Shown here: positions 43,290 to 54,077 of the stretch, one piece after another | How the letters are laid out: every line of letters begins with the position of its first letter | How positions within the stretch are numbered: position 1 is the stretch's first letter | DNA from: Enterococcus silesiacus | GTDB lineage: Bacteria > Bacillota > Bacilli > Lactobacillales > Enterococcaceae | DNA length: 64,000 nt | Assembly: GCA_001465115.1 (NCBI GenBank) | Contig: CP013614.1 | Location: 3,658,001 to 3,722,000, forward strand | Direction of reading: 5' to 3' | Made by a program: the position numbers and the translations under genes | The notes under the pieces: model-generated | Seen by the model: the letters and a program-made list of their open reading frames with translations, nothing else | Databases searched by the model: none | Told to the model about the DNA's origin: nothing

Positions 43290-44516
43290 ATGAGAATGAA
43301 GAAGTATATGATGGGGATCATTACAGGAGTTGCAATTTTTTTATTAGCAGCGTGCGGATCAGATCCGAGAAAAGAATTTACAAATGAGCTGTTTAGTTCT
43401 AAAAGCAAAGACTACAATGCTGCCAGCTTTGAGATGAAAATCAAAGACTTGACGTATGATGGTGATGAAGGCGGCGCGTATGTAAAAATGATTGCCAGCC
43501 AATTAAAAGACATGAGTATTGAAGGAAATTATGCAATTGATGATAAAAAAGATACTATGGAAATGGAGATCACAGCGAATCTATTTGGAGAGAAATTACC
43601 TTTCCAATTCGTTGGCAGTAAAGACAACTACTATATGTCTACTAGCTTTGTCTCAGGTTTGTTAGATCTAGCGAATTCATTTGGTTATCCACTTGAATTA
43701 AGCAAAAGCGATTTAAACGAATTAAAGGGCAAATATATCGACATCGCTCAAGCAGGCGATACGCTTACATCAGGTGAGTTAGACAAGAAAACAAATCCAT
43801 TGAAGAACAAGTCATTTACGAATGCTGAAAATTCTAAAATGGGCAGAGAAGTTAAAAAATTGATCGAAAGCTTCGACAAAAAATCTTTTACAGCAGATAA
43901 AGATGTCGTGACACATACGTTTACTAAAAAAGAAATTATCAAGATAATGGAAAAAATAGACGAAGTTGCCAAAGAAAACAAAGAGTACAAAAAGTCAGAT
44001 AGTGAAAAAGAAATGAAAGATGCTATCAAGTCATTGAAAAATGATCTAGATAAAATGGATATCAAAGTCAGTATCAACGAAAAGACGAAAGCTGTCGATA
44101 TGGAAATGGCTTTAGCTGCTACGGATGAAGATAATGCTGAAATGAGTATTGTGATGTCAATTTCCACAACACCGAAAAAAAATAGTGGAAAAATCAAAAT
44201 GCCAAGTAAAAAGGAAATCATCAGTCAAGATAAGTTAGAAAGTATTTTAGAAAATATTACTGGAGCTGCTACAAATGATTCAGAATTAGATGATGATTCG
44301 ATCGATTATAGTGACTTGAAGGATGATCCGGAAATTCAAGAAATGTTGGATGCTCAATTAGATGAAATGATCGAGCGGATTGAAGCAAATCCAGAAGCTG
44401 TAACAGAAGAAAAAGCAAAAGAAGTACGTGAAGAAGCGAAAGAATATCTTAATGATAAGCAAATGAAAAAATTAAACGATGCGTTGGATAAAGCGTTGAA
44501 AGCTGGAACAGTTTAA
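43290..44516 (+). CDS. Putative lipoprotein, unknown function
   Basis: This 408-residue protein has a lipoprotein signal (L-L-A-A-C, Cys22), an alternating beta-rich middle and a Lys/Glu-rich, largely helical C-terminal third. It would be anchored at the outer face of the membrane. I do not recognise a catalytic motif. CAAGGAG precedes the ATG, and flanking terminators make it monocistronic. Confidence 0.8.
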   Translation: MRMKKYMMGIITGVAIFLLAACGSDPRKEFTNELFSSKSKDYNAASFEMKIKDLTYDGDEGGAYVKMIASQLKDMSIEGNYAIDDKKDTMEMEITANLFGEKLPFQFVGSKDNYYMSTSFVSGLLDLANSFGYPLELSKSDLNELKGKYIDIAQAGDTLTSGELDKKTNPLKNKSFTNAENSKMGREVKKLIESFDKKSFTADKDVVTHTFTKKEIIKIMEKIDEVAKENKEYKKSDSEKEMKDAIKSLKNDLDKMDIKVSINEKTKAVDMEMALAATDEDNAEMSIVMSISTTPKKNSGKIKMPSKKEIISQDKLESILENITGAATNDSELDDDSIDYSDLKDDPEIQEMLDAQLDEMIERIEANPEAVTEEKAKEVREEAKEYLNDKQMKKLNDALDKALKAGTV

Positions 44517-44528
44517 CAAAAAATGATG

Positions 44529-44590
44529 AAAAACAATGTTTCCTGTAGCTAAATCATAGATTTGGCTATTGTGGAGAACATTGTTTTTTT
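44529..44590 (+). terminator. Terminator of the lipoprotein gene
   Basis: AAACAATGTT (44531-44540) pairs with AACATTGTTT (44577-44586), with an inner stem TAGC..AAATC / GATTTGGCTA and a T run. Confidence 0.85.
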
Positions 44591-44599
44591 CTACATATG

Positions 44600-44627
44600 T
44601 TCTTGACTTGCTGGAATAGGTTATAAT
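44600..44627 (+). promoter_or_regulatory. Predicted promoter of the HIT gene
   Basis: TTCTTG (44600-44605), 16-bp spacer and consensus TATAAT (44622-44627). Confidence 0.55.
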
Positions 44628-44662
44628 AGTCAATAAGAATTCTTAGGGTAAGGAGGCCCCAT

Positions 44663-45022
44663 ATGTGTGTATTTTGTGAAATAACAGATTTTGTTATTGA
44701 AAATGAATTAGCTGGTGCTTTTTATGATAAATTTCCTGTTAGCACCGGGCACCTATTGATCATACCCAAAAGCCACAGAATGGACTATTTTGATTTATCT
44801 ATAGCAGAAAAGCAAGCAATCGAGGAGCTACTTCAAATTGGCAAAAAGCTACTTGAAGAGACAAATGAGCCTGCGGGTTTTAATATCGGGACAAATTGTG
44901 GCATTAACGCGGGTCAAAGTATCATGCATTGCCATATACATCTGATTCCTAGATATCTTGGCGATATGGTAAACCCAAAAGGCGGTGTACGAGGTGTGAT
45001 TCCTTCAAAACAACATTACTAA
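44663..45022 (+). CDS. HIT-family nucleotide-binding protein
   Basis: This 119-residue protein carries the histidine triad M-H-C-H-I-H-L-I-P-R near residues 93-102, and I-P-K-S-H in the middle. The family hydrolyses or transfers nucleotidyl groups, often from AMP derivatives. A short N-terminal C-x-x-C (C2 and C5) is visible. AAGGAGG lies before the ATG. It precedes the broken acetyltransferase gene with 18 bp between. Confidence 0.88.
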   Translation: MCVFCEITDFVIENELAGAFYDKFPVSTGHLLIIPKSHRMDYFDLSIAEKQAIEELLQIGKKLLEETNEPAGFNIGTNCGINAGQSIMHCHIHLIPRYLGDMVNPKGGVRGVIPSKQHY

Positions 45023-45040
45023 AGAAGAGCGGTGATATTA

Positions 45041-45533
45041 ATGCAGTTAAAAGAATTAACGGTAGCAGATGAGCTACGCTACTTAGCTTTTGCAAAAGAG
45101 TGGGGCTCTTTAGAAGAAGCTAAAATAACTCCGACATCTGCTAATCTAAATGGGCTGACTTTTTCGGAGTGGCTAGATAAACTACAAAAAGATAAAGATA
45201 TCAGAAAGAATGATTTTGTTCCAGCAGATACACTATTTCTTGAAGTTGATTGGTGCTGTTCAACTAAGATATGCATTAACGGATAGACTTGTGCAAATTG
45301 GTGGGAATATTGGTTATGGAATCGTTCCTTCTGAAAGAGGAAAGGGCTATGCGAATTGGCTACTTGCACAAGCTTTACTTATCTTTCAAGAGCGTGGTTT
45401 GTCTAAAGTAATGCTTACGTGTGACAAAACGAATAGAGGATCGCAAAAAACGATCCAAAACAATGGTGGTATCTTGTCTGATGAGTATTCTGTTGAAGGA
45501 AAAATAGTCCAGCGGTATTGGATCGAGTTATAG
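45041..45533 (+). pseudogene. Frameshifted GNAT-family N-acetyltransferase
   Basis: The N-terminal part starts at ATG 45041 (M-Q-L-K-E-L-T-V-A-D-E). It remains in frame to about 45245 (V-P-A-D-T-L-F-L), then runs into a stop at 45286. The C-terminal part continues in another frame with I-G-A-V-Q-L-R-Y-A-L, G-N-I-G-Y-G-I-V-P-S-E-R-G-K-G-Y-A (acetyl-CoA-binding motif) up to 45533. Joining the two gives a GNAT of about 163 residues with a few residues missing at the joint. That suggests a small deletion rather than a single-base sequencing error. Substrate unknown. Confidence 0.75.
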
Positions 45534-45545
45534 TGTAAAAAATAA

Positions 45546-45579
45546 ACTGTCTCTTATAAAAATTGAGGCAGTCTATTTT
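45546..45579. terminator. Hairpin between the acetyltransferase remnant and the convergent gene
   Basis: ACTGTCTC (45546-45553) pairs with GAGGCAGT (45565-45572) with one mismatch, then CTATTTTTC. Confidence 0.65.
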
Positions 45580-45609
45580 TCGTCACATACTTCTTCAGCA
45601 ACCAGTCGA

Positions 45610-46200
45610 CTAAAATTTTAATTTTTTATTTGATTTAATTCTACGGAAACGAGTTGGTAACAGCATGATCAATAGTGCATAAGGTACGCTAATAATCGAC
45701 CAAGTCAAGGCTCGACTCAAACTGTTGTTTTTGTACAACCAATTAAGTAAAAAATGTAGACCCAAGATACTAAAGGCAACAAAAATCAAGACCGCATACG
45801 TCGGTTCATTTTTGATAGTCGCTCTAAAAATACTGCCGATTAAAGGGACGAGATAAAAATAAGCACTAGTTAATGAAATCCGCCAACTTTTTGCGATAGT
45901 CCCAAGGTTTATCAAGAAAAATACAATAGACAGTACAATTCCAAGCGGTGGAAAAAAGGCGATCAAAGCGGAATATACAGCACCCCATAAAAGCATCAAG
46001 GGACCTTTTACAATTGCCGCAAGACCAACAAAAATTGCTATCAAAAGAAATTGCTGCGTCATCGTACCATAAGCTAACAACCCAAAAAGAATCAGTAATA
46101 CCCAGTGCCAAATCGTATTGACTTGAGGTTTTCGTTGAATCGTTACGTTTTTTTGAATCGTAGTTTTTAGAAAGTCAGATTCTTCAAAGAAATTTTTCAA
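45610..46200 (-). CDS. Multi-pass membrane protein, unknown function
   Basis: This 196-residue protein has an N-terminal cytoplasmic tail of about 28 residues and five or six hydrophobic segments. It ends in a strongly basic tail R-F-R-R-I-K-S-N-K-K. I do not recognise the family. Translation probably starts at the TTG 46200, about 10 bases after AGGAG. It is transcribed after the DUF1203 gene on the same strand but with a gap of about 100 bp. Confidence 0.65.
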   Translation of the reverse strand: MKNFFEESDFLKTTIQKNVTIQRKPQVNTIWHWVLLILFGLLAYGTMTQQFLLIAIFVGLAAIVKGPLMLLWGAVYSALIAFFPPLGIVLSIVFFLINLGTIAKSWRISLTSAYFYLVPLIGSIFRATIKNEPTYAVLIFVAFSILGLHFLLNWLYKNNSLSRALTWSIISVPYALLIMLLPTRFRRIKSNKKLKF

Positions 46201-46304
46201 AAAGCACTCACTCCTATCAAATTAAAAATCAGACTGGAGTTAAGTTTACTGCGAAGTAGATAAAAACACATCGGACTAAAGTCGGTTTTTTCCGATTTTT
46301 TTAT

Positions 46305-46781
46305 TCAGGCACGGTTGATTCTTGCACTGTAACAACCTCTAGCTGCATTGTGAACATCAACGAAGGCAATTTTGTCATTTGCTAAAATATGACTGATGAC
46401 CTCTGGCGTTAAACTTTTAGGTTCATAGAGGTACGCATCAATGATCATTCCCAAGATATCGTAGCAGCGAAGAGAAGTAAAGCGATCATAAATAACGGAG
46501 GGAATTTCATTTAGTTGTAAAGCTGATTCGCCTTTTCCTAAGGTAACGAAAATAGGTCCAGTTGCGTCATAAGGAGATTGCATACTTAAATGGTGATAGT
46601 TCAATAAATAGGTGGTCTCACCTATTAGACCTTCTTTCAACGAAATTCTACACGGAAAGCCAGGGGAACTGTCAACAATCTGTTTTTTGATATTTTTTGC
46701 TTCTAATTCTTCTGTTGTCATGGCGTTTAACCAAAGAAAATCTTTTCTTTTGAGACCAGTGATTAAAAAATTATTTTTCAT
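46305..46781 (-). CDS. DUF1203 family protein
   Basis: This 158-residue soluble protein contains P-G-F-P-C-R-I-S-L, Y-H-H-L-S-M-Q-S-P-Y-D-A-T-G-P-I-F-V and Y-S-A-R-I-N, the conserved parts of DUF1203, whose function is unknown. The start at ATG 46781 has AGAAAGGACGG upstream; the open frame extends 15 codons further without a site. It lies alone between a membrane protein and a helD-like gene. Confidence 0.82.
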   Translation of the reverse strand: MKNNFLITGLKRKDFLWLNAMTTEELEAKNIKKQIVDSSPGFPCRISLKEGLIGETTYLLNYHHLSMQSPYDATGPIFVTLGKGESALQLNEIPSVIYDRFTSLRCYDILGMIIDAYLYEPKSLTPEVISHILANDKIAFVDVHNAARGCYSARINRA

Positions 46782-46920
46782 ATTTAGTACCGTCCTTTCT
46801 CTAGTGAACAGTAGCAGTATACTCAAAAAAATCGTCTTTTTCTTTCGAAAAATGGACAGTAAATTTTTTTTGTATTGCTTTGGACTAGTTAAGAAATTAG
46901 TTAGCTATTTTAGCAAATAT

Positions 46921-46966
46921 AAAAGCGTGAAACCCTTTAAATTCAAAGAGTTTCACGCTTTTTTTA
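46921..46966. terminator. Terminator between DUF1203 and helD-like genes
   Basis: AAAAGCGTGAAA (46921-46932) pairs with TTTCACGCTTTT (46951-46962), with an inner CTTT/AAAG pair and T runs on both strands. Confidence 0.88.
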
Positions 46967-46989
46967 ACAGTTTAAAGTCCTAAGTTTAA

Positions 46990-49164
46990 TTATTCAAGCG
47001 CAAGCAATGTGGAAAGCTCTCCAATATAAGGCAGAAATACTTGTTTCATCCCACGAGAAATAGCTGTATAAAGAATTTTTTTCTCGCGCTCCGTTGTTCC
47101 ATAACGCAATGTCGAAGGATCGTGAATAATCACATTATCAAACTCAAGGCCCTTAGCCATATCAATTGAAAGAATTTGGGTAGCATTCGTATTATTTTTT
47201 TGGGACAACTGATGCTCTAATTCTTCCGCTTCCACCGCGTTTTTCGTAATGATCACAGTCGCTTCTTCAGAGGACAATGAGCCTAAAATTGAAATAAGTT
47301 TCTCTAAATATACTTCTTGATCGTTACAAGAAATAAACACAGGTTTCTCGCCATCTTTTCGGATCGAGACAATGTTTAGTTTCTCATGATTTGTCACTAA
47401 AGTCTGAAAGAGCTGAGTGATTTCTTTACTTGAACGATAACTATTTAATAATTGATAAGAGGTAACTGAACGGCTGGACGCCGATAATAATTCTTGTAGA
47501 TCAATAAAACTAATCGACGTGTTAAAAATCGCCTGATTTTCATCTCCTGCTAAGGTAAAGTTAGCTTGTGGGAATAATTTAAGCAGTAAAAGAATTTGAG
47601 CTTCAGTATAATCTTGTACTTCATCCACCAAAATAAACGCCATTTGTCTATTCGATAAATCTTCAATAAATTTATCTTTGAGCAATAACAAAATCACTAC
47701 TTCATCTGCAGTATAGGCTGTTGTTACTCTTTCATATGAAACCTGTTGATAACGCTGATACAATGCTTCAAAAAGCAACCATTGGTCGAACCAAGCGACG
47801 TCAGTAATCGCATCTACCACTTTGCGGTATTTTTGCTGTAGTCGTTGAAGCGCATACGCTACTAATTGTTCCTCATCTTCTGCATCAAACGTTGTATCAA
47901 AATAGCGCAATTGTTCTGCTTCAGTCAAATCTTGCATCTGATCGATCATTTGTTTAGACTTCGATTGTTTGATCAAATAACGATTCCACAAACTTGAAAG
48001 TTTTTCTTTTGTTGCAGAAAGTCTGTCTCTGATTGATAAAGTAGTTGGTGTTTCTTGATATAAACCAAAAATCAATTCAGCAGAAAATATCGGTTTACGT
48101 TTGAATAAAATCGGTTTAAATAATGATTGTTGAATCAAAGATGCATCTTGGAAAGCTTGAATAAACGCCACAAAATTCTGCGATTGAATCACTCTTTGTT
48201 GGGCATTGACTTGTTCAGCAGTGATGCGTTTGAAATAGTCGGATTCACTTTCAATTGGCGCTTTTTCACGAAAGGTAAATTTAAGAAACTGCAACAACGT
48301 CAAATTTAAGGGATTCCGTTCACCTAAATTCGGCAACACTTGAGAAATATAATCAATAAAGGTTGAATTGGGTGAAAGCAGTAAAATATCATCAGCGGTA
48401 ATTTTGGTCCGATGATTATAAAGTAAATAAGCAATTCGCTGCATGATCGCAGAAGTTTTTCCACTACCAGCAATTCCGTTGACCAAAAGCAATGGGTGGC
48501 TTTCATCTCGAATGATTTCATTTTGTTCTTGCTGGATTGTTGTGGTGATATCTTTCATGTACTGAGAAGAATCAGCCTCTAGTGAATGAAGCAAAATATC
48601 ATCTTGGATCGCAAGACTGGTATCGAAAAAGTTGAGCAACCGATCCTCTTCAATAATCAATTGTCTTTTTAAATTTAAGCTAACAGGTATTTCTGTTTTG
48701 TTGACGTAATAACTGCTGTCACCTAAAACATTATTATAAAAAAGTGAGGCAATTGGCGAACGCCAGTCATAGATTCGTGATTCACCGTCAAGATTTGTAA
48801 AGTCATTCATCCCGATATAAAAGACATCACGATCAGAATCGTCATCTAAGAAGGTTACATCAATTTTTCCAAAATAAGGGACTTTCAGTAGTCGTTCGAC
48901 TTTTTCTAGTTGTTTAGCAGCCGTCTCATTTTGAATGTTTAACTGATCGATTTCTCTATTTTTCATTTCCATCATGGCAAACGTTTCTAAGTTATCTGAG
49001 TAACTATCAAAATTTAGTTTTGTATCGCCGCTAAATTGCTCTAACACCGATTTTCCAGTCGTGTTGACTTCATCGATAGCGGTTTGATAGGTGTCTTTTG
49101 CTTGGCTCAATTCTTCATAAACCTGTTGCAGATGTTGGGTTTCTTGTGTGCGATCGTTTGACAT
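46990..49164 (-). CDS. HelD-like superfamily 1 motor ATPase
   Basis: This 724-residue protein has an N-terminal coiled-coil arm (about 1-90, rich in Glu/Gln). Motif I is G-I-A-G-S-G-K-T-S-A. A large insertion follows, then motif II V-D-E-V-Q-D-Y-T-E and A-G-D-E-N-Q-A-I-F, and C-terminal motifs M-A-K-G-L-E-F-D-N-V-I and Y-T-A-I-S-R. The N-terminal arm and D-W-R-S-P-I-A-S-L-F-Y distinguish it from UvrD/Rep helicases. HelD proteins remove RNA polymerase from DNA and recycle it. The ATG at 49164 lies behind AGGAGG. Confidence 0.88.
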   Translation of the reverse strand: MSNDRTQETQHLQQVYEELSQAKDTYQTAIDEVNTTGKSVLEQFSGDTKLNFDSYSDNLETFAMMEMKNREIDQLNIQNETAAKQLEKVERLLKVPYFGKIDVTFLDDDSDRDVFYIGMNDFTNLDGESRIYDWRSPIASLFYNNVLGDSSYYVNKTEIPVSLNLKRQLIIEEDRLLNFFDTSLAIQDDILLHSLEADSSQYMKDITTTIQQEQNEIIRDESHPLLLVNGIAGSGKTSAIMQRIAYLLYNHRTKITADDILLLSPNSTFIDYISQVLPNLGERNPLNLTLLQFLKFTFREKAPIESESDYFKRITAEQVNAQQRVIQSQNFVAFIQAFQDASLIQQSLFKPILFKRKPIFSAELIFGLYQETPTTLSIRDRLSATKEKLSSLWNRYLIKQSKSKQMIDQMQDLTEAEQLRYFDTTFDAEDEEQLVAYALQRLQQKYRKVVDAITDVAWFDQWLLFEALYQRYQQVSYERVTTAYTADEVVILLLLKDKFIEDLSNRQMAFILVDEVQDYTEAQILLLLKLFPQANFTLAGDENQAIFNTSISFIDLQELLSASSRSVTSYQLLNSYRSSKEITQLFQTLVTNHEKLNIVSIRKDGEKPVFISCNDQEVYLEKLISILGSLSSEEATVIITKNAVEAEELEHQLSQKNNTNATQILSIDMAKGLEFDNVIIHDPSTLRYGTTEREKKILYTAISRGMKQVFLPYIGELSTLLALE

Positions 49165-49316
49165 ATTGGTTCCTCCTGACATAAATTGCCGTGACCGAAT
49201 AGTATAAGCTATTTTTTTGAATAAAGCAATTATAAGAAGCTGATAATTTATCGGTGCTGTCCATTCAGCTTTTGGCTAAAATGTGATAAAGTATAGAAGA
49301 CAGAGGAGGAGTTTAC

Positions 49317-50083
49317 TTGATTTTTGATTCTCATACCCATTTAAACGCAGAACAATTTAATGAAGATATTCCAGAAACAATTGCACGTGCGAAAGAATTA
49401 GGTGTAACAGAGATGGCCGTGGTTGGTTTTGATACACCGACGATCGAAAAGTCTCTGGAACTTAGTCAACAATATAAAGAAATCCAAAGTATTATCGGCT
49501 GGCACCCAACCGAAGCTGGCAGCTATACGCCAGAAATCGAAAAAAAACTGCAGCAATTATTAACGACACCCAAAGTAGTAGCCCTTGGCGAAATCGGTTT
49601 AGATTATTATTGGATGGAAGATCCAAAAGAAGTACAAGATCGTGTGTTTCGTCGTCAAATCGCGATCGCTAAAGAGATGAATCTGCCAATCAGTATCCAT
49701 ACACGAGATGCGATGGAAGATACTTATAACATTTTAAAAGAAGAAGATATTCGTGATATCGGTGGAATCATGCACAGCTTTAGTGGTGACCCTGAGTGGA
49801 TGGCAAAATTTTTAGAGATGGGGATGCATATTTCTCTAAGTGGCGTTGTGACGTTCAAAAAAGCGCTGGAAGTGCAAGAGGTAGCTAAAGCAGTCCCGTT
49901 AGATCGTCTATTGGTCGAGACTGACGCACCGTATCTAGCACCTGTTCCCTATCGAGGCAAACGTAATGAACCAGGCTATACTCGTTATGTAGTGGAAAAA
50001 ATCGCAGAACTACGAGAAGTTCCCTTTGAAGAAATAGCTAGACAAACAACAAATAATGCCCATCGCTTATTTAGGTTAGCCGA

Positions 50084-50087
<4 letters not shown>
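49317..50087 (+). CDS. TatD-family metal-dependent hydrolase
   Basis: This 256-residue TIM-barrel protein starts [10 protein letters not shown] (metal ligands). It shows [22 protein letters not shown] and L-V-E-T-D-A-P-Y-L, the full set of TatD metal residues. The family has 3'-exonuclease or D-aminoacyl-tRNA deacylase-like activities. The TTG at 49317 is supported by GGAGGAG. It overlaps rnmV by 4 bp. The order tatD-rnmV-rsmA is conserved in Firmicutes. Confidence 0.93.
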
Positions 50088-51558
<1,471 letters not shown>

Positions 51559-51564
51559 AAAAGT

Positions 51565-51604
51565 GGATTGAGAAAAATTGCTCTATTTTTCTCAACCTCT
51601 TTTT
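51565..51604 (+). terminator. Terminator of tatD-rnmV-rsmA
   Basis: GGATTGAGAAAAAT (51565-51578) pairs with ATTTTTCTCAACC (51585-51597) with one bulge, followed by TCTTTTT. Confidence 0.88.
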
Positions 51605-51767
51605 GTTATACAAAATAACGCAGCGAATGTTATACAAAGAGGTTGGAACAGGAGCTGCTTCTATTGACACCGATTATACGGATTTCATGTGGTTGAGATA
51701 TAACTCGAAGAGTTATGTTCCTATCACAATTTATTTTGACTTTATGTAAAATAATTGGATTGAGATA

Positions 51768-51816
51768 TTGACTTTTTTCAAATATCAAGCATAATTGTAG
51801 TTAGAAAGCGCTTTCT
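51768..51816 (+). promoter_or_regulatory. Promoter with cre-like site upstream of the MFS gene
   Basis: TTGACT (51768-51773) and CATAAT (51790-51795) with a 16-bp spacer form a promoter. AGAAAGCGCTTTCT (51803-51816) is a perfect 14-bp palindrome. It fits the catabolite-response-element core GAAAGCGCTTTC and would overlap the transcription start. CcpA repression in the presence of glucose is therefore likely. Confidence 0.7.
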
Positions 51817-51834
51817 TAAATAAGGAGTGATACT

Positions 51835-53034
51835 GTGGAGAATAAGAAAACAAGAAATGTTACGTGGATGCTGGTAGCTATTTTTCTGGGATACACCTGT
51901 ATTTATGTTGATAAAACGACAATTGGAATGTCGCTGGTGACAATTGCAAATGATCTAGGGTTTGATCCGCAACAAAAAGGATTGATACTCAGCGCTTTTT
52001 TTCTAGGATATACGATTTTTCAGATTCCATTTGGTTATTTATCTAATAAGATCGGGACGAGAAAAATGATGATTACGTCTGTTTTTTTAGTAGGAATTTT
52101 TCTTTTCTTATTTGGATTTGGTTTTTCTTTATTGTATTTTATTTTGATCCGGTTTATGACAGGAGCAGTGGCCCATTCAGGTTATCCGTCTTCTGTAAGT
52201 ACCTTTATTTCACAAGAACTACCAATCGACAAACGCGGACCAGCGCAATCGACAATGATCGCTTCTTCTGGTTTTGCGGCAATCGTAGGACCGTTATTGA
52301 TCGCTCCTCTTTTACTACAGATTGGTTGGCATAAGACCTATTATTATTTAGGTGTAGCAGTTCTTTTGATCGCCGTTTTAATGTATTTTGTGATCCCTAA
52401 AGAATTTGGCGGGGTGAAGGAGCAGTTAAAAAATAAAAATGCGATTTCATTTCGGGAAGTATTGAAGGACCGAAATGTTTGGATTTTAATTTTTGCAGCA
52501 TTTTTTATCAATGCTGCGATATATGGACTGAATGGTTGGATGGCGACTTATCTGGTTGAAGCTCATGGGCTGGCCTTAACTCAAACAGCCTATGTATCGG
52601 CTATTATTGGCTTTTTCACGATGGTAGCTGCAATGGTGGGTGGCGTTGTGGTCAATAAGTATTTCATTGGTAAAGAAAAAAACGTCATTTTCATTGCCAC
52701 TATAGGTGGAGGGATTTTTGCCGTTTTAGTTTCAGTTGTGGGAACGTTTTTCCTGAGTATGTTGGCGTTAACTTGCGCTGTGGCTTTTGCCAGTTTAGCA
52801 TTTGCGACATTGATGAGTATTCCGGTGAAAATATTTCCAACAGATGAAGTGTCTGCAAAATATGCAACGATTAATGCGATTGGTGTTTCAGGTGGATTCG
52901 TTGCACCGACGATTATTGGTGCATTGATTCAGCTTTCTAATGGTGCTTTCTTTAGTTCATTTTTATTTATAGGTATTTCATTTATTGTTGCTGGAGCAAT
53001 TACTTTACTCGTTAAAAAAAATGAAGAATCTTAG
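51835..53034 (+). CDS. Major facilitator superfamily transporter
   Basis: This 399-residue protein has twelve hydrophobic segments. It has the MFS loop motif G-Y-L-S-N-K-I-G-T-R-K-M between helices 2 and 3. The start of helix 1 (Y-V-D-K-T-T-I-G-M) resembles the anion:cation symporter group, which takes up organic acids and acyl conjugates. GTG start at 51835, AAGGAG upstream. It precedes an amidase gene of the choloylglycine hydrolase family by 36 bp, so it may import that enzyme's substrate (inference). Confidence 0.87.
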   Translation: MENKKTRNVTWMLVAIFLGYTCIYVDKTTIGMSLVTIANDLGFDPQQKGLILSAFFLGYTIFQIPFGYLSNKIGTRKMMITSVFLVGIFLFLFGFGFSLLYFILIRFMTGAVAHSGYPSSVSTFISQELPIDKRGPAQSTMIASSGFAAIVGPLLIAPLLLQIGWHKTYYYLGVAVLLIAVLMYFVIPKEFGGVKEQLKNKNAISFREVLKDRNVWILIFAAFFINAAIYGLNGWMATYLVEAHGLALTQTAYVSAIIGFFTMVAAMVGGVVVNKYFIGKEKNVIFIATIGGGIFAVLVSVVGTFFLSMLALTCAVAFASLAFATLMSIPVKIFPTDEVSAKYATINAIGVSGGFVAPTIIGALIQLSNGAFFSSFLFIGISFIVAGAITLLVKKNEES

Positions 53035-53070
53035 TTCAGAATTTTGAAAAAATGAAAAGGGTGTGAGAAA

Positions 53071-54060
53071 ATGTGTACAGGAATTACAATTAAATCAATC
53101 AAAGGCAATAGTTACTGGGGAAGAACTCAGGAATTTAATTTGTTGCTGGAATATGATGGTGCAATTATTCCAAGAAATTACGATCTGACTGTTTCGTTAG
53201 ATCATTTTTTTACACGTTATGCTGCGATGGGGGTCTCAATTGCAGGTCAGCCGTTATTAGTGGATGGTGTTAATGAAAAAGGATTGATGGGTGGTTCTTT
53301 TTACTTTGGTAATTATAACCGGTATATCAAATCAGACAAAATTCGCGCGATGGGAAAATTACCACTAGCAGGGGCTGAATTTGTGACCTATGCGTTAACG
53401 AACTATGCTTCGGTCGAAGAAATTAAAGAGCGGGCAAATCAAGATACGGCAATTGCAATTGTTGATAATCAAATGGGAATTCCCCAGCATTATGTATTCC
53501 AAGATGAGTCTGGTGCGTCTGTTGTCGTTGAGCCGTCGATCGATGGTGGGTATGAAATTTATGATAATCCTGTAGGTGTTTTTACAAACAGCCCTAAATT
53601 TGATTGGCATTTGACCAACCTTCAAAATTATGTAGGACTAAGTGATACGATAGCACCGGATATTCAGATGGATGATCTTCATGTGTTTTCAAATGGCAAA
53701 GGGTCTGGTTTACGAGGGATTCCAGGAGATTTTACCCCACAATCTCGATTTGTTCGCGCAGCGTATTTAAAGCATTTTTCGGAGACAGTAGACGACGAAC
53801 AGGCAGTAGAACAGATTTTCCATATTTTAGATAGCTTTGATATTCCCAAAGGTGTTGTGAAAGTCAGTTCAGATACAGATGTGCAGTATACGCAATATAC
53901 CAGTGCTTATGATAGTAAAGAAAAGCAAATGTACATTCATTTGTATGAGAATCGTATGATCCAAACATTGTCTTTAACAGCTGGTATATTAGATAGTTCA
54001 GCACCTCAATATTTTGAATTAGAGACGGAGCAACAGTATCATTCATTGCCTAAGAAATAG
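53071..54060 (+). CDS. Choloylglycine-hydrolase-family N-terminal nucleophile amidase
   Basis: This 329-residue enzyme begins M-C-T-G; Cys2 becomes the N-terminal nucleophile after Met removal. Arg18, Asn173 (T-N-S-P) and Arg226 (Q-S-R-F-V-R) correspond to the catalytic Arg18, Asn175 and Arg228 of bile-salt hydrolases and penicillin V acylases. The usual Asp21 is Glu21 (G-R-T-Q-E), which is unusual. The family cleaves amide bonds of glycine or taurine conjugates, penicillin V or acyl-homoserine lactones. Its position next to a glycine-riboswitch-controlled glycine cleavage operon favours an N-acylglycine substrate (inference). No signal peptide is seen. Confidence 0.85.
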   Translation: MCTGITIKSIKGNSYWGRTQEFNLLLEYDGAIIPRNYDLTVSLDHFFTRYAAMGVSIAGQPLLVDGVNEKGLMGGSFYFGNYNRYIKSDKIRAMGKLPLAGAEFVTYALTNYASVEEIKERANQDTAIAIVDNQMGIPQHYVFQDESGASVVVEPSIDGGYEIYDNPVGVFTNSPKFDWHLTNLQNYVGLSDTIAPDIQMDDLHVFSNGKGSGLRGIPGDFTPQSRFVRAAYLKHFSETVDDEQAVEQIFHILDSFDIPKGVVKVSSDTDVQYTQYTSAYDSKEKQMYIHLYENRMIQTLSLTAGILDSSAPQYFELETEQQYHSLPKK

Positions 54061-54077
54061 GCACAAAATAAAGTAGA

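Noticed and set aside
53071..54060. A confident bile-salt hydrolase assignment
   Set aside because: Family membership is clear but Asp21 is Glu, and the glycine-metabolism context allows other N-acyl substrates.
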